Shown here piece after piece: positions 1 through 7,972 of a stretch of 64,000 bases of DNA. Both the position numbers and the translations under genes were made by a program. The notes under the pieces were generated by a model. The model worked only from the letters and a program-made list of their open reading frames with translations. It made no database searches and had not been told where the DNA came from. Position 1 is the stretch's first letter. Each line of letters opens with the position of its first letter. This DNA comes from F1-60-MAGs104 sp964355975 (lineage in GTDB: Bacteria > Planctomycetota > Phycisphaerae > Phycisphaerales > SM1A02), in assembly GCA_964355975.1 (NCBI GenBank), contig CAYHFW010000002.1:139227-203226 (forward strand), given 5' to 3'.

Positions 1-93
1 ACGATCGATCGCATCACGGTTCTTCTGTGACACCTCTCCGCGTCGGTCAAGCAGTGTGCCATCCAAATCAGTCACAAGAATTCGACATCGCAT
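1..93 (-). CDS. HAD-superfamily (Cof-type) phosphatase, N-terminal fragment cut by the window edge
   Basis: Reading the minus strand from an ATG at 93 gives 31 open codons beginning MRCRILVTDLDGTLLD. The DLDGT segment (residues 9-13) is HAD motif I, with the nucleophile Asp9 and the general acid Asp11. The following stretch, with EVSQKNRDAI, resembles the start of the HAD-IIB/Cof subfamily, where an N-x-x-AI helix follows motif I. Those enzymes dephosphorylate small phosphorylated metabolites, but the substrate cannot be guessed here. The rest of the gene lies left of the window. It is divergent from the gene at 128, and its -10-like TAGCAT ends 14 nt before the ATG. The family call is good; the subfamily is less certain because only 31 residues are visible. 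Confidence 0.7.
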   Translation of the reverse strand, partial: MRCRILVTDLDGTLLDRRGEVSQKNRDAIDR

Positions 94-107
94 TGGATTG
101 CGTCGCA

Positions 108-117
108 ATGCTACACT
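108..117. promoter_or_regulatory. Overlapping divergent -10 boxes for the genes starting at 93 (minus) and 128 (plus)
   Basis: Plus strand: TACACT at 112-117, preceded by TGC (extended -10), ends 10 nt before the ATG at 128. Minus strand: TAGCAT at 113-108 ends 14 nt before the ATG at 93. The two boxes share two base pairs, and neither gene has a Shine-Dalgarno sequence. Inferred from sequence only. Confidence 0.5.
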
Positions 118-127
118 TCGCCCCCTT

Positions 128-952
128 ATGGATCGCAAACGACTCGGTAGCGTGCAACAAACCGACCTCACTGAGGGTCGCATCAACGATGACTTTCTCT
201 TCTGGCTCAAGACCAGCGGACCCAATTGGCTTCTCGCCGTTTTGGTCGTCGCATGTCTCGTCATGGGGTGGAATTGGTGGAAGAATCGCGCAGCGCAAGC
301 ACGCGACCTCGCATGGACTGAACTGAATGCGGCAGACATCCCATCGGCCCTCAAAGATGTTGCAGCGAAACACGGCGATGTCGATTCGGTCGCAACGTAC
401 GCATTGCTCAATGCGGGCGATCGCTATCTGCAAAGCGTTCTCTCCGGCAAGCGGTTCGATCGCGAAGCGACTGCGGCTGACGCGACGATGACTCCAGAAC
501 TCAAGACCGAATGGCTCGCTGAAGCGGATGCGCTCTACCTCGATGTGATCACTGCGGCGAAGGGCGATCCAACACGTGGATCACGGGGCTTCGAAATCGG
601 CGCACTCTTTGGACGTGCGGCTGTTGCCGAATCACGCGGCGATGTCGCTGGAGCGAAGACAAATCTCGAAGCGGTGCAATCTGTTGCAGGCGACGACTAC
701 CCATGGCTCACCAAGAACGCGGCAGCGCGACTTGAGTCTTTGGGGGTGATTGCCACTCCGTATCCGATTCCTGCAGCGCCTGTGGCGGCACTTCCGCCAA
801 CGGTGGATCCAGCAACTGGACTCGCCCCCACATCGCTCTCGCCAGACACAGATGCGCTCAAACTGCTTCTGGGAGATATGGCAAAGAGTGGAACTGCTCC
901 AGTTCTCGCACCGCCTCCAGCGCCTGCACCAGAGCCAAAGCCGACTCCCTGA
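128..952 (+). CDS. Membrane-anchored TPR-like protein (YfgM-like architecture)
   Basis: The protein has 274 aa. A short charged N-terminus (1-30) is followed by one membrane helix (about 34-49, LLAVLVVACLVMGW), then an alpha-helical region to about residue 195 with TPR-like helix pairs such as GRAAVAESRGDVAGAKTNLE. The tail is Pro/Ala-rich and ends in PAPAPEPKPTP. The order N-in anchor, helix, helical repeats is that of YfgM/TPR_21 proteins, which work beside the Sec translocon. Motifs are too weak to claim that role. I start at 128 rather than at the in-frame ATG at 56 because a TACACT box ends 10 nt upstream and the extra 24 residues would overlap the divergent gene. The stop lies 27 bp before the pseudouridine synthase gene, so the two are probably co-transcribed. 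Confidence 0.65.
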   Translation: MDRKRLGSVQQTDLTEGRINDDFLFWLKTSGPNWLLAVLVVACLVMGWNWWKNRAAQARDLAWTELNAADIPSALKDVAAKHGDVDSVATYALLNAGDRYLQSVLSGKRFDREATAADATMTPELKTEWLAEADALYLDVITAAKGDPTRGSRGFEIGALFGRAAVAESRGDVAGAKTNLEAVQSVAGDDYPWLTKNAAARLESLGVIATPYPIPAAPVAALPPTVDPATGLAPTSLSPDTDALKLLLGDMAKSGTAPVLAPPPAPAPEPKPTP

Positions 953-979
953 TGCCGGCGCCCTCGCGCTGGGGCTGCG

Positions 980-2152
980 ATGAATCCTGAACCTCCCAGT
1001 GATGACTCGAACGCGCGCGCGCGCGCCGAGAGTTCGCCGCTTCTTTCAGACGCGGGAACGGTCGACCGTGATGCGCTTTTCGCACTCTACGAAGAGTCTG
1101 CTGGCGCAGATGAAGACCGACCTGTCTCGGTGACGTTCACGCTGAGTCACGACCTCAACAAGCGACTCGATCGCTACCTCGTCGATCGCGTTCCATTCTT
1201 GAGTCGAACATCTCTGCAGCGCCTCATCGATGAGGACGCAGTGCTTGTGAATGGGCGCGTGGCCAAGGCGAGTACAAAACTGCGTCTGGGCGATGTCGTC
1301 TGCGCGACCCTTCCTCCCCCGCCAAGTAGTGAGATTCCCGCAGAAGAGATGGCGCTCGATGTGCTCTTCGAAGATCAAGAGATGATCGTGATCAACAAGC
1401 GCCCAGGACTCATCGTGCACCCAGCGCGCAGCCACAAGTCGGGAACGCTGATCAACGGACTCGCCTGGCATTTTCAGAATCGCACCAGTGGACAGCTCTC
1501 TGGGGTCGGCAAAGAATTCGCGCGACCTGGCGTTGTGCACCGACTCGACAAGCACACAAGCGGCGTCATGGTTGCCGCCAAGACAGACACTGCGCACTGG
1601 CGTCTCGGAAAGCAGTTTGAGATGCGCCAGACACAGAAGCGATATCTCGCGATCGTTGAGGGTCATCCTGAACCGTTCGTCGACTTGATCGATCTGCCAC
1701 TCGGAAAGCATCCGACAATTCGCGAGAAGTACGCAGTGCGCCACGACGAGACAGCGAAGCCCTCGCAGACTTTTTACCGCGTGCTCGAGAACTACCTGGG
1801 TTACTCGCTCGTCGAACTCGAGTTGCGCACTGGTCGCACCCATCAGATTCGCGTGCATCTCTCGCACATCGGCTATCCACTGATGGGCGATGACATGTAC
1901 GGCGGAAGTCACATCACCGAGCGTGACATCGGTGGAGACAATGACACACCGCTCATGATGCGTCAGGCACTTCACGCTGCGTATCTTGGACTCCGCCACC
2001 CGATTTCAAATGAGCCGATGAGTTTTCAGGCACCACTTTGGGGAGACATGCAGCGCACCGTCGACCTGTTGCGCACCCACCGATTTCAACGCAAGATCGA
2101 TTCAGGCGGAACGATTGTCAATGTGCCAGACACGCGACCAACCCCGCGCTGA
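980..2152 (+). CDS. RluA/RluD-family 23S rRNA pseudouridine synthase
   Basis: The 390-aa protein isomerises uridine to pseudouridine in structured RNA; RluD-type members act on large-subunit rRNA. After a low-complexity N-terminus of about 50 residues comes an S4 RNA-binding domain (about 58-110). The catalytic domain has the family signature HRLDKHTSG, with Asp190 as the catalytic nucleophile, and the later RTGRTHQIRVHLSHIG block. It is longer than the roughly 325 aa usual for RluD, mostly because of the N-terminal extension and a short C-terminal tail. The N-terminal coding DNA contains a pure CG run (1012-1027) that encodes ARAR. Which uridines it modifies cannot be told from sequence. It lies 27 bp after the TPR-like gene and ends in a convergent gap with gpsA that holds a repeat element. 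Confidence 0.9.
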   Translation: MNPEPPSDDSNARARAESSPLLSDAGTVDRDALFALYEESAGADEDRPVSVTFTLSHDLNKRLDRYLVDRVPFLSRTSLQRLIDEDAVLVNGRVAKASTKLRLGDVVCATLPPPPSSEIPAEEMALDVLFEDQEMIVINKRPGLIVHPARSHKSGTLINGLAWHFQNRTSGQLSGVGKEFARPGVVHRLDKHTSGVMVAAKTDTAHWRLGKQFEMRQTQKRYLAIVEGHPEPFVDLIDLPLGKHPTIREKYAVRHDETAKPSQTFYRVLENYLGYSLVELELRTGRTHQIRVHLSHIGYPLMGDDMYGGSHITERDIGGDNDTPLMMRQALHAAYLGLRHPISNEPMSFQAPLWGDMQRTVDLLRTHRFQRKIDSGGTIVNVPDTRPTPR

Positions 2153-2185
2153 CCCCGCACTCGCACTCGCAGTCGCGCGCAAAGC

Positions 2186-2236
2186 CGTTCTTTGGAAAGA
2201 ACGCATCATTAAGCGGGCCATTCCTTCCAAAGAACG
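2186..2236 (+). repeat. Composite repeat module 1, copy A (51-bp imperfect palindrome)
   Basis: The left arm CGTTCTTTGGAAAGAAC (2186-2202) pairs with the right arm ATTCCTTCCAAAGAACG (2220-2236) with two mismatches. The centre reads GCATCATTAAGCGGGCC. Copies at 40227-40277 (same orientation) and 49699-49749 (inverted) are also exactly 51 bp. Confidence 0.9.
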
Positions 2237-2337
2237 AGATTTCGTGCGACGACGTTTCGCGTGGTTGCGCGCGCTGACCGTTCGCGTGCGACCTCGCGCT
2301 GCATTGGTGTCTTGGTGTCACGCGCTTGCGTCCTCGC

Positions 2338-2427
2338 GGCGGAATCTTCGCTCGCGGCGAGTTCTCGAGCCGAGCAAGTCTGCGCAGCTCGGCGAGAGTT
2401 GTTTGAGCCCCGAGTGAAGATTCCGCC
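2338..2427 (-). repeat. Composite repeat module 2, copy A (90 bp, inverted ends)
   Basis: The ends GGCGGAATCTTC (2338-2349) and GAAGATTCCGCC (2416-2427) are a perfect 12-bp inverted repeat. An inner GCCGAGC/GCTCGGC pair adds a nested stem. The reverse complement matches the copy at 49573-49662, also exactly 90 bp, at nearly every position. Confidence 0.9.
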
Positions 2428-2493
2428 GCGATCACGCTTGCCAGAGCGCGCCACGCTCGCGCTGCGTTCATTGCCCGATCATTCAGCAGCCTG

Positions 2494-3486
2494 CTAAATG
2501 CGCTCTTCGACGGTGTTGCGGCGCATGAGTACCTGCAGCGCAACGCGCGGCGACACTCCATCGAACAACACTGAGTGCACCGCTTGCGCGATCGGCATCT
2601 CGACGTGATGTCGCACCGCGAGTTGCGCGACCACCCTGCAGGTGTCGACACCTTCAACGACCGAATCCATTGACCTCAGTGCGGCTTCGCATGATTCACC
2701 TCGGCCGATCTTCTCGCCGAGCGTTCGATTGCGACCATCTGCGCTGAAACAAGTCGTTGCAAGATCACCCATTCCCGCGATTCCAAAGAATGTGTCGCGC
2801 CGTCCACCGATCGCGCTACCGAGACGTGAGATCTCCGCCAGTCCGCGCGCAAGAAGCGTTGCCTTTGCGTTCATCCCGAGGTCCATCCCATCGATCATTC
2901 CTGCGGCGAGCGCGATGACGTTTTTGATTGCCCCGGCCGCCTCAACCCCAACTTGATCGGTGCTGCAATAAATGCGCCACGCGTCATTGGTCAGCGCGCG
3001 CTGCACGCGCTGCGATGCGAGTTCGCTGCCCGCAGCGATCAGCGCCGTGGGCAAGCCGCGCGCAACTTCTGTTGCAATTGTGGGGCCTGAAAGTGCAACG
3101 CGCTCCCCCTGAACTCCGACCGCAGCGAGCACCTCGGTGGGACGCAGCATCGATCCCATCTCAAAGCCTTTGGCGACGCTCACGACAATCGCATTGGTCG
3201 GGCAATCGGCGACGAGAACTTTCCAGACGGCGCGTGCGTATTGAGCGGGAATGGCCGTCAGAACGAGATCCGCACCATCCATCGCCACGCGCGCATCGCG
3301 TGTGACCTCGAGCGACTCGGGCAGCGTGAGCCCAGCGATTCTTGGGCTCGCACGAGTGCGAAGAAGTGGATCGACCTCGTCTGCCGTTCGCCCCCACAGC
3401 ACGACTGTGTGCCCCGCGCGCGCTGCGTGGCATGCGAGCACTGTTCCAAACTGTCCGCATCCAATGACTGCGATCCGCTCTGCCAT
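2494..3486 (-). CDS. gpsA: Glycerol-3-phosphate dehydrogenase [NAD(P)+]
   Basis: This 330-aa cytosolic enzyme reduces dihydroxyacetone phosphate to sn-glycerol 3-phosphate for phospholipid synthesis. The dinucleotide-binding loop is GCGQFG (9-14) after strand RIAVI. The substrate-binding domain has the family block GAIKNVIALAAG with its catalytic Lys, then GIAGMGDLATTCFS and the late Arg-containing GRNRTLGEKIGRGE. Length is normal for GpsA. The start at 3486 fits the Rossmann strand beginning at residue 4, and a TAGGTT box ends 6 nt upstream, so the mRNA is probably leaderless. It diverges from the P-type ATPase gene and converges on the pseudouridine synthase gene across the repeat-bearing gap. 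Confidence 0.96.
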   Translation of the reverse strand: MAERIAVIGCGQFGTVLACHAARAGHTVVLWGRTADEVDPLLRTRASPRIAGLTLPESLEVTRDARVAMDGADLVLTAIPAQYARAVWKVLVADCPTNAIVVSVAKGFEMGSMLRPTEVLAAVGVQGERVALSGPTIATEVARGLPTALIAAGSELASQRVQRALTNDAWRIYCSTDQVGVEAAGAIKNVIALAAGMIDGMDLGMNAKATLLARGLAEISRLGSAIGGRRDTFFGIAGMGDLATTCFSADGRNRTLGEKIGRGESCEAALRSMDSVVEGVDTCRVVAQLAVRHHVEMPIAQAVHSVLFDGVSPRVALQVLMRRNTVEERI

Positions 3487-3492
3487 TGATGC

Positions 3493-3530
3493 AACCTACC
3501 ACGGCGAAGAGCCATGAGCGGTGCTACCCT
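3493..3530. promoter_or_regulatory. Divergent leaderless-type promoters for gpsA (minus) and the P-type ATPase (plus)
   Basis: Minus: TAGGTT (3498-3493), preceded by TGG, ends 6 nt before the gpsA ATG. Plus: TACCCT (3525-3530), preceded by TGC, ends 9 nt before the ATPase ATG at 3540. Neither start has a Shine-Dalgarno sequence. Confidence 0.6.
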
Positions 3531-3539
3531 CACAACACT

Positions 3540-5579
3540 ATGACAATGATGGATGGCGCCACCCCAACGATGCAGATCGACCGCGAGAGCGAAGCCGCCC
3601 AAGGCGGCGCGCGATTGGAACGACGACTCTTCGTCGCACTCTGCGGTGGAACGCTGCTGCTCGTTGCATGGCTCGGAGAGTCGCTGCTGAATATCGAGCA
3701 TGCGGTCGCGCAGATTCCGGCGGTCTTGGGTGCGATCATCCTCACGGTGCCGATGGCGAGTGGAGCAATCAAAGAACTACGCGCGGGACGCCCATCGAGT
3801 GACTCACTCGCGACCGTTGCGATCTTGGCCGCGATCGCGAACCATCTTTACTTGGCAGCGGGGTTCCTTGCCTTTTTTCTCTGGCTCTCTGAACTGATTC
3901 TCTCGCGCACCGCGTGGGGAGCGCAACGCGCGATCCGCGAGTTGCTCGAACTCACCCCCGACATGGCGCGAATCGTCGACGAAGCAGGCGGCGAGCGCGA
4001 AGTCAGCCGCAAAGTAGTGCGCGTGGGCGACATCGTGCGCGTTCGCCCTGGCGAAAACCTGCCCGCAGATGGTCGGATCATCCGCGGCACAAGCAATATC
4101 AACCAAGCGTCGCTGACGGGTGAAGCGGTTCCCGTGGATGCGCAACCTGGGCTCGACGTGCACGCGGGTACGACGAACCTGACCGGGCAGATCGACATCC
4201 AAGTCACTGCGGTTGCAGGCGAGACGACCATTGGAAAAGTTGAGTCGCTCATCCGCGAGGCTGAGAACTCACGCAGTGATCGACAAGAGTTGATCGAACG
4301 ACTTGCGAGTTACTACGTGCCTGTTGTGTTGATGGTGGCCGGGGTCGTCTGGTTCTTCACCAGCAAGAGCGCAATCGCAAGCGTGCGCGATCAAGCGGCC
4401 GTCCGCGCGATCACAGTGCTCGTGGTGACTTGTCCAGGCGCGCTCTTGATTGCCTATCCCACGGCGATGGTCGCGGCCTTTGCCGCCGCCGCGCGCCTTG
4501 GAATCATGATCAAGCAGACACGCACACTCGAAGCGGCTGGACGCATCGACACCGTCGTTCTCGATAAGACTGGAACGCTCACAACGGGCAAGTTCAGCGT
4601 GAGTCGCCTCGCGCCAACGGAAGGGTGCGAAGGCGCTGCGCTGCTTCAGGGGGCAGCGGACTGCGAGCAATCATCGAACCATCCGCTCGCCAAGAGCATT
4701 CTCGAAACAGCACAGCGAGCGCGCATTCAACCCGCAGCACTGAGCTCGTACGAAGAAGTGCACGGGCGCGGAGTCCTCGCCCGCACGGCAGCAGGAGCAA
4801 CGCTCTATGCGGGACGGTCGCGTTGGCTCTGCGAATTGAATCCCAGCATTGCAGCCGAAGTCGCCAAAGTTGAAGCGCGCATCGATGGCATGTCGAGCGT
4901 GCATGTGATGCAGGACAATCGCTACCTCGGCGCCGTTGGACTCGAAGACAAACTGCGTCAACACGCGGCAGAAACTGTCACACGCCTGCGCAATCTCGGC
5001 GTTCGACGCGTCTGCATCTTTACAGGCGATCGCCTCGCCGTCGCTCGGCAGGTCGGCGAGGCTGTTGGAGTTGACACGATCGAAGCAGAGTGCCTTCCTG
5101 AAGAAAAGCATGAAGAATTGAAGTACCTCTTGCAACGCGGGCACAGAGTGCTCGTCGTGGGAGATGGAATCAACGACGGTCCAATTCTTGCGAGCGCCGA
5201 CGTTGGTGTTGCGATGGGACTCTCCGGCTCAGACATCGCCACAAATAGCGCTGGAGTTGCGCTGATGAACGATGACCTGCGCCACATCCCCTTTCTGCTT
5301 GAACTCGCCGCAAAGGCGCGTGGCGTCATCGCGGTCAATATCGCCGCGAGTCTTGCCCTCGCACTGGTCGGACTCGCGCTCGCCGCAACGGGACAGATTC
5401 AGATTTGGGTGACCCCCTTCTATCAAGCCGCCGCGTACATCTTCGTGATCGCAAACAGCCTTCGACTCGTGCGATTCGGCGAGGAGTATGCCGACACCGA
5501 AGAAGTGCGCCGAATGGCAGAGTCACGCCGCGCCCAGAAGCCGCTGCGTGCCGTACACAAACTTTCTGCGACCTCGTAG
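3540..5579 (+). CDS. P1B-type heavy-metal-transporting ATPase with a CPG membrane motif
   Basis: A 679-aa inner-membrane pump that would export a transition-metal ion with ATP hydrolysis. Seen: two pairs of N-terminal membrane helices (about 30-52, 58-75, 85-105, 107-122), the actuator motif TGEAVP (193-198), the membrane CPx motif, phosphorylation site DKTGT (Asp342), the P1B-specific NHP (His381-Pro382), GDGIND (541-546) and two C-terminal helices. The CPx motif is CPG (298-300), not the commoner CPC, so metal specificity cannot be inferred. There is no N-terminal HMA metal-binding domain. The ATG at 3540 is preferred to earlier in-frame starts because TACCCT ends 9 nt upstream and the earlier ones overlap gpsA. 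The cytochrome-like gene starts 4 bp after its stop, suggesting one operon. Confidence 0.92.
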   Translation: MTMMDGATPTMQIDRESEAAQGGARLERRLFVALCGGTLLLVAWLGESLLNIEHAVAQIPAVLGAIILTVPMASGAIKELRAGRPSSDSLATVAILAAIANHLYLAAGFLAFFLWLSELILSRTAWGAQRAIRELLELTPDMARIVDEAGGEREVSRKVVRVGDIVRVRPGENLPADGRIIRGTSNINQASLTGEAVPVDAQPGLDVHAGTTNLTGQIDIQVTAVAGETTIGKVESLIREAENSRSDRQELIERLASYYVPVVLMVAGVVWFFTSKSAIASVRDQAAVRAITVLVVTCPGALLIAYPTAMVAAFAAAARLGIMIKQTRTLEAAGRIDTVVLDKTGTLTTGKFSVSRLAPTEGCEGAALLQGAADCEQSSNHPLAKSILETAQRARIQPAALSSYEEVHGRGVLARTAAGATLYAGRSRWLCELNPSIAAEVAKVEARIDGMSSVHVMQDNRYLGAVGLEDKLRQHAAETVTRLRNLGVRRVCIFTGDRLAVARQVGEAVGVDTIEAECLPEEKHEELKYLLQRGHRVLVVGDGINDGPILASADVGVAMGLSGSDIATNSAGVALMNDDLRHIPFLLELAAKARGVIAVNIAASLALALVGLALAATGQIQIWVTPFYQAAAYIFVIANSLRLVRFGEEYADTEEVRRMAESRRAQKPLRAVHKLSATS

Positions 5580-5583
5580 CGCG

Positions 5584-6819
5584 ATGACTGCCCCCCGGCG
5601 CCGATGCACTCATTGCAAGGCTCGGCTGGGGTGGCAACTGTTGGCGCTGTTGGCGTTGACTGCGCGAAGCCCTGCTGTGGACGATCTCACAGCGACCGCA
5701 CGGCAGAGCGCTGGAGAACGCATTTTCAGCAACTCGTGCCTGCCCTGTCATCGCAGCGGCCATGGATCTGGACTCGATCTCACCGCACCGGGAACACTCT
5801 CTCGTCGTGCGCCGACGGCTGTAGAAGTCGTTCGCGATGGAACGATGCCGCCGTGGCTGCCGAGCGCGAAGGCTGCACACTTGCAGGGATCGCGGACACT
5901 CAGCCGCGACGACCGCCTCGCGCTCATCGCGTGGCTTGATCATGGGGCACATGATGCGAAGTGGGAGGCGCCCACAGAGACTGACCCAAGCAAGCCTGCT
6001 GCATTCACTGTGCGCGTCGGCGAAGGATGGCTTCTCTCACCCGACCCTGAACTCAATGTTCGATCGTTCGCGCTCACTCCATCCATCGAAACATCGTTGG
6101 CCATCGGTGGTTTCGAGCTCGTCGCCGATGCACCTGGAGTCGTGCACGGCGTCTCGCTGCTCTGGGATCAACGGGGCTATGGATTGCGCCTCGACGCATC
6201 TGACCCCGCTGCGGGATACGAAGCTGTCGGCGACATCGGATTGCACGCATCGGGCTCAGCGGGTGCCATGTCGCGACTCACGCCGCGTTTGATTCTGCCG
6301 CGCGGGTACGCGATCGAAGTTCCAGCGGGCGCCGCGCTCATCGTTGAAGCACACGCGCAGGGACGGGGAAAACTCGAATCCCCCGCTGCAACGATTCGCT
6401 TCTTGCCGGCCGACGAGGGAGCGCGCATCCTGCACCCCTATTCGTTCAGTCGCACGCGCCCTGCACTGCTCACCGCCTCGGGTGCAGCCGTGGGAGTTTC
6501 GATCCGTGCAGGATCGCGCGTGCAATCGATCGAGGTGGTCGCGGTCGACGTCGCGGGTACCACAACTCAGCTTCTCCAGATTCCCGCATGGAACGAGCAA
6601 TTTTCAGAGCCGTGGTTCTTTGATCCACCCGTGGCGCTTTGTGATGGCACACGGCTCGAAGTGCGCTCGACTGCCAACCCCGTCGCAGAGCGCACGCCAC
6701 TCGATTCGCATGCGGCGGCCATGAATGATCCGACGGTGGTCGTGCTCATCGCAGACGACACCGCCATCCCAACAAACGAACCCGCCAAATCCGCCCGCCG
6801 CGAGGCGAACGGGAATTAG
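5584..6819 (+). CDS. Secreted c-type cytochrome fused to a copper-monooxygenase-like domain
   Basis: The 411-aa protein has a basic N-terminus, a hydrophobic export segment (about 14-29, LGWQLLALLALTARSP) and a class I cytochrome c domain with heme motif CLPCH (52-56). Met88 in GTMPPW is a plausible axial ligand. The remaining 270 residues resemble in outline the peptidylglycine-monooxygenase C-terminal fold: GVVHGVSLLWDQ, VEAHAQGRGK, then EPWFFDPPVALCDGTRLEV. The His residues that bind copper in active enzymes are not conserved as expected, so the domain may be inactive or structural. The start at 5584 is 4 bp after the ATPase stop. Its stop codon overlaps that of the convergent aldolase gene. 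Function is inferred only at domain level; an electron-transfer or metal-handling role in the periplasm with the ATPase is a guess. Confidence 0.7.
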   Translation: MTAPRRRCTHCKARLGWQLLALLALTARSPAVDDLTATARQSAGERIFSNSCLPCHRSGHGSGLDLTAPGTLSRRAPTAVEVVRDGTMPPWLPSAKAAHLQGSRTLSRDDRLALIAWLDHGAHDAKWEAPTETDPSKPAAFTVRVGEGWLLSPDPELNVRSFALTPSIETSLAIGGFELVADAPGVVHGVSLLWDQRGYGLRLDASDPAAGYEAVGDIGLHASGSAGAMSRLTPRLILPRGYAIEVPAGAALIVEAHAQGRGKLESPAATIRFLPADEGARILHPYSFSRTRPALLTASGAAVGVSIRAGSRVQSIEVVAVDVAGTTTQLLQIPAWNEQFSEPWFFDPPVALCDGTRLEVRSTANPVAERTPLDSHAAAMNDPTVVVLIADDTAIPTNEPAKSARREANGN

Positions 6820-7913
6820 GCGATCGTCACCTTCGGATTGAGATAGACATCTTGAATCGCATTGAGCAAGCGCACACCTTCGGCCATCGGCCTCTGGAAC
6901 GACTTGCGACCTGAGATCAGCCCAGTGCCACCTGCGCGCTTGTTGATCACCGCCGTGCGAACTGCTTCGGCGAGATCATTCGCGCCGCTTGCGCCACCTG
7001 AATTGATCAGTCCTGAGCGTCCACAGAAGCAGTTGAGAACCTGATACCGCGTCAAATCGATCGGATGGTCACTGCAGAGATCGGTGTAGATGCGGGGATC
7101 GAACTTTCCGTAACTCGACGATCCCATATTCAGTGCTTGGTAGCCGCCATTCAACTCTGCTTGCTTCTGCTTAATGATGTCCGCTTGAATCGTCACGCCA
7201 AGGTGATTCGCTTGCCCAGTGAGGTCAGCACTCGTGTGATAGTCCTTGCCGTCCTTCTTGAAGGCGCTGTTGCGCAGATAGCACCAGAGCACTGTTGCCA
7301 TGCCAAGTTCGTGTGCATGTTGAAATGCCTCTGAGACTTCGATGATCTGCCGATCAGAATCTTCAGATCCAAAGTAAATCGTGGCGCCGACAGATGCCGC
7401 ACCGAGATTCCATGCCTCTTCGACCGAGCCAAACATGATCTGCTTTGCCTGGTTTGGAAAGGTCAACAGTTCATTGTGGTTGATCTTCACGAGAAACGGA
7501 ATCTTGTGCGCGTACTTTCGTGCCACCGAGCCGAAGACTCCAAACGTTGTTGCGACGGCGTTGCATCCACCCTCAATCGCAAGTTTGATGATGTTCTCGC
7601 CGTCAAAATAAATCGGATTCTTTGCGAAACTCGCGCCAGCCGAGTGCTCGATTCCTTGGTCCACAGGAAGAATGCTGCAGTAGCCCGTCCCCGCAAGTCG
7701 ACCGTGATTGAACATCGCATGCAGATTGCGCAGAACCTGCGGATTGCGGTCGCTCTGAATCCACGTGCGATCGATGAAATCCGGACCAGGCAAGTGCAAG
7801 AGGTCTTTGCTGACTTTCGCCTTGTGGTTGAGCAGCGAATCGGCCTCGGTACCGAGCAGTTCTTCGAGGGATGGCGTCGCACTTGTCACAGGTCGCGTTG
7901 TGGTCGATGTCAT
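6816..7913 (-). CDS. fbaB: Class I fructose-bisphosphate aldolase
   Basis: The 365-aa cytosolic enzyme splits fructose 1,6-bisphosphate into two triose phosphates through a Schiff base, without metal. It matches the FbaB/DhnA family: SILPVDQGIEHS (80-91), TTFGVFGSVARKYAHKIPFLVKINHNE (the family-specific strand around Lys143), ADIIKQK (244-250, probably holding the Schiff-base lysine) and the phosphate-binding GRSGLINSGGASG (298-310). The in-frame ATG at 8042 would add 43 unmatched residues overlapping the divergent gene. The ATG at 7913 has TATCCT ending 9 nt upstream, so I use it. The stop codon TAA (6818-6816) overlaps the TAG of the plus-strand cytochrome gene by two bases. Confidence 0.93.
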   Translation of the reverse strand: MTSTTTRPVTSATPSLEELLGTEADSLLNHKAKVSKDLLHLPGPDFIDRTWIQSDRNPQVLRNLHAMFNHGRLAGTGYCSILPVDQGIEHSAGASFAKNPIYFDGENIIKLAIEGGCNAVATTFGVFGSVARKYAHKIPFLVKINHNELLTFPNQAKQIMFGSVEEAWNLGAASVGATIYFGSEDSDRQIIEVSEAFQHAHELGMATVLWCYLRNSAFKKDGKDYHTSADLTGQANHLGVTIQADIIKQKQAELNGGYQALNMGSSSYGKFDPRIYTDLCSDHPIDLTRYQVLNCFCGRSGLINSGGASGANDLAEAVRTAVINKRAGGTGLISGRKSFQRPMAEGVRLLNAIQDVYLNPKVTIA

Positions 7914-7922
7914 AGAAAATTC

Positions 7923-7928
7923 AGGATA
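7923..7928 (-). promoter_or_regulatory. Leaderless-type promoter of the class I aldolase gene
   Basis: TATCCT, preceded by TGG (extended -10), ends 9 nt before the ATG at 7913, with no Shine-Dalgarno between. On the other strand a weaker CACAAT lies 9 nt before the ATG at 7973. Confidence 0.55.
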
Positions 7929-7972
7929 CCACGCTCGCATTTGATCGCCGCGCGCGTCACAATGCGCGCGCG

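Larger units (their letters stand above)
2153..2493. repeat. Convergent gap holding a full composite palindromic repeat (copy A)
   Basis: This 341-bp gap between the 3' ends of the pseudouridine synthase gene and gpsA has no credible gene. It contains the 51-bp palindromic module 1 (2186-2236), about 100 bp of GC-rich linker, and the 90-bp module 2 (2338-2427), followed by a short shared flank to about 2440. Both modules recur at 40.2 kb and 49.6 kb, and module 2 begins again at 63950. Confidence 0.85.

Noticed and set aside
1012..1027. Pure CG run that could form Z-DNA
   Set aside because: Only 16 bp, inside a coding region as ARAR codons, with no other signal.
1046..1999. 317-codon open frame antisense to the pseudouridine synthase gene
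   Set aside because: No recognisable motif; the plus strand has the full RluD signature.
2186..2236. Intrinsic terminator reading of repeat module 1
   Set aside because: The stem is long but no T-run follows on either strand in any copy, so it is not a standard intrinsic terminator.
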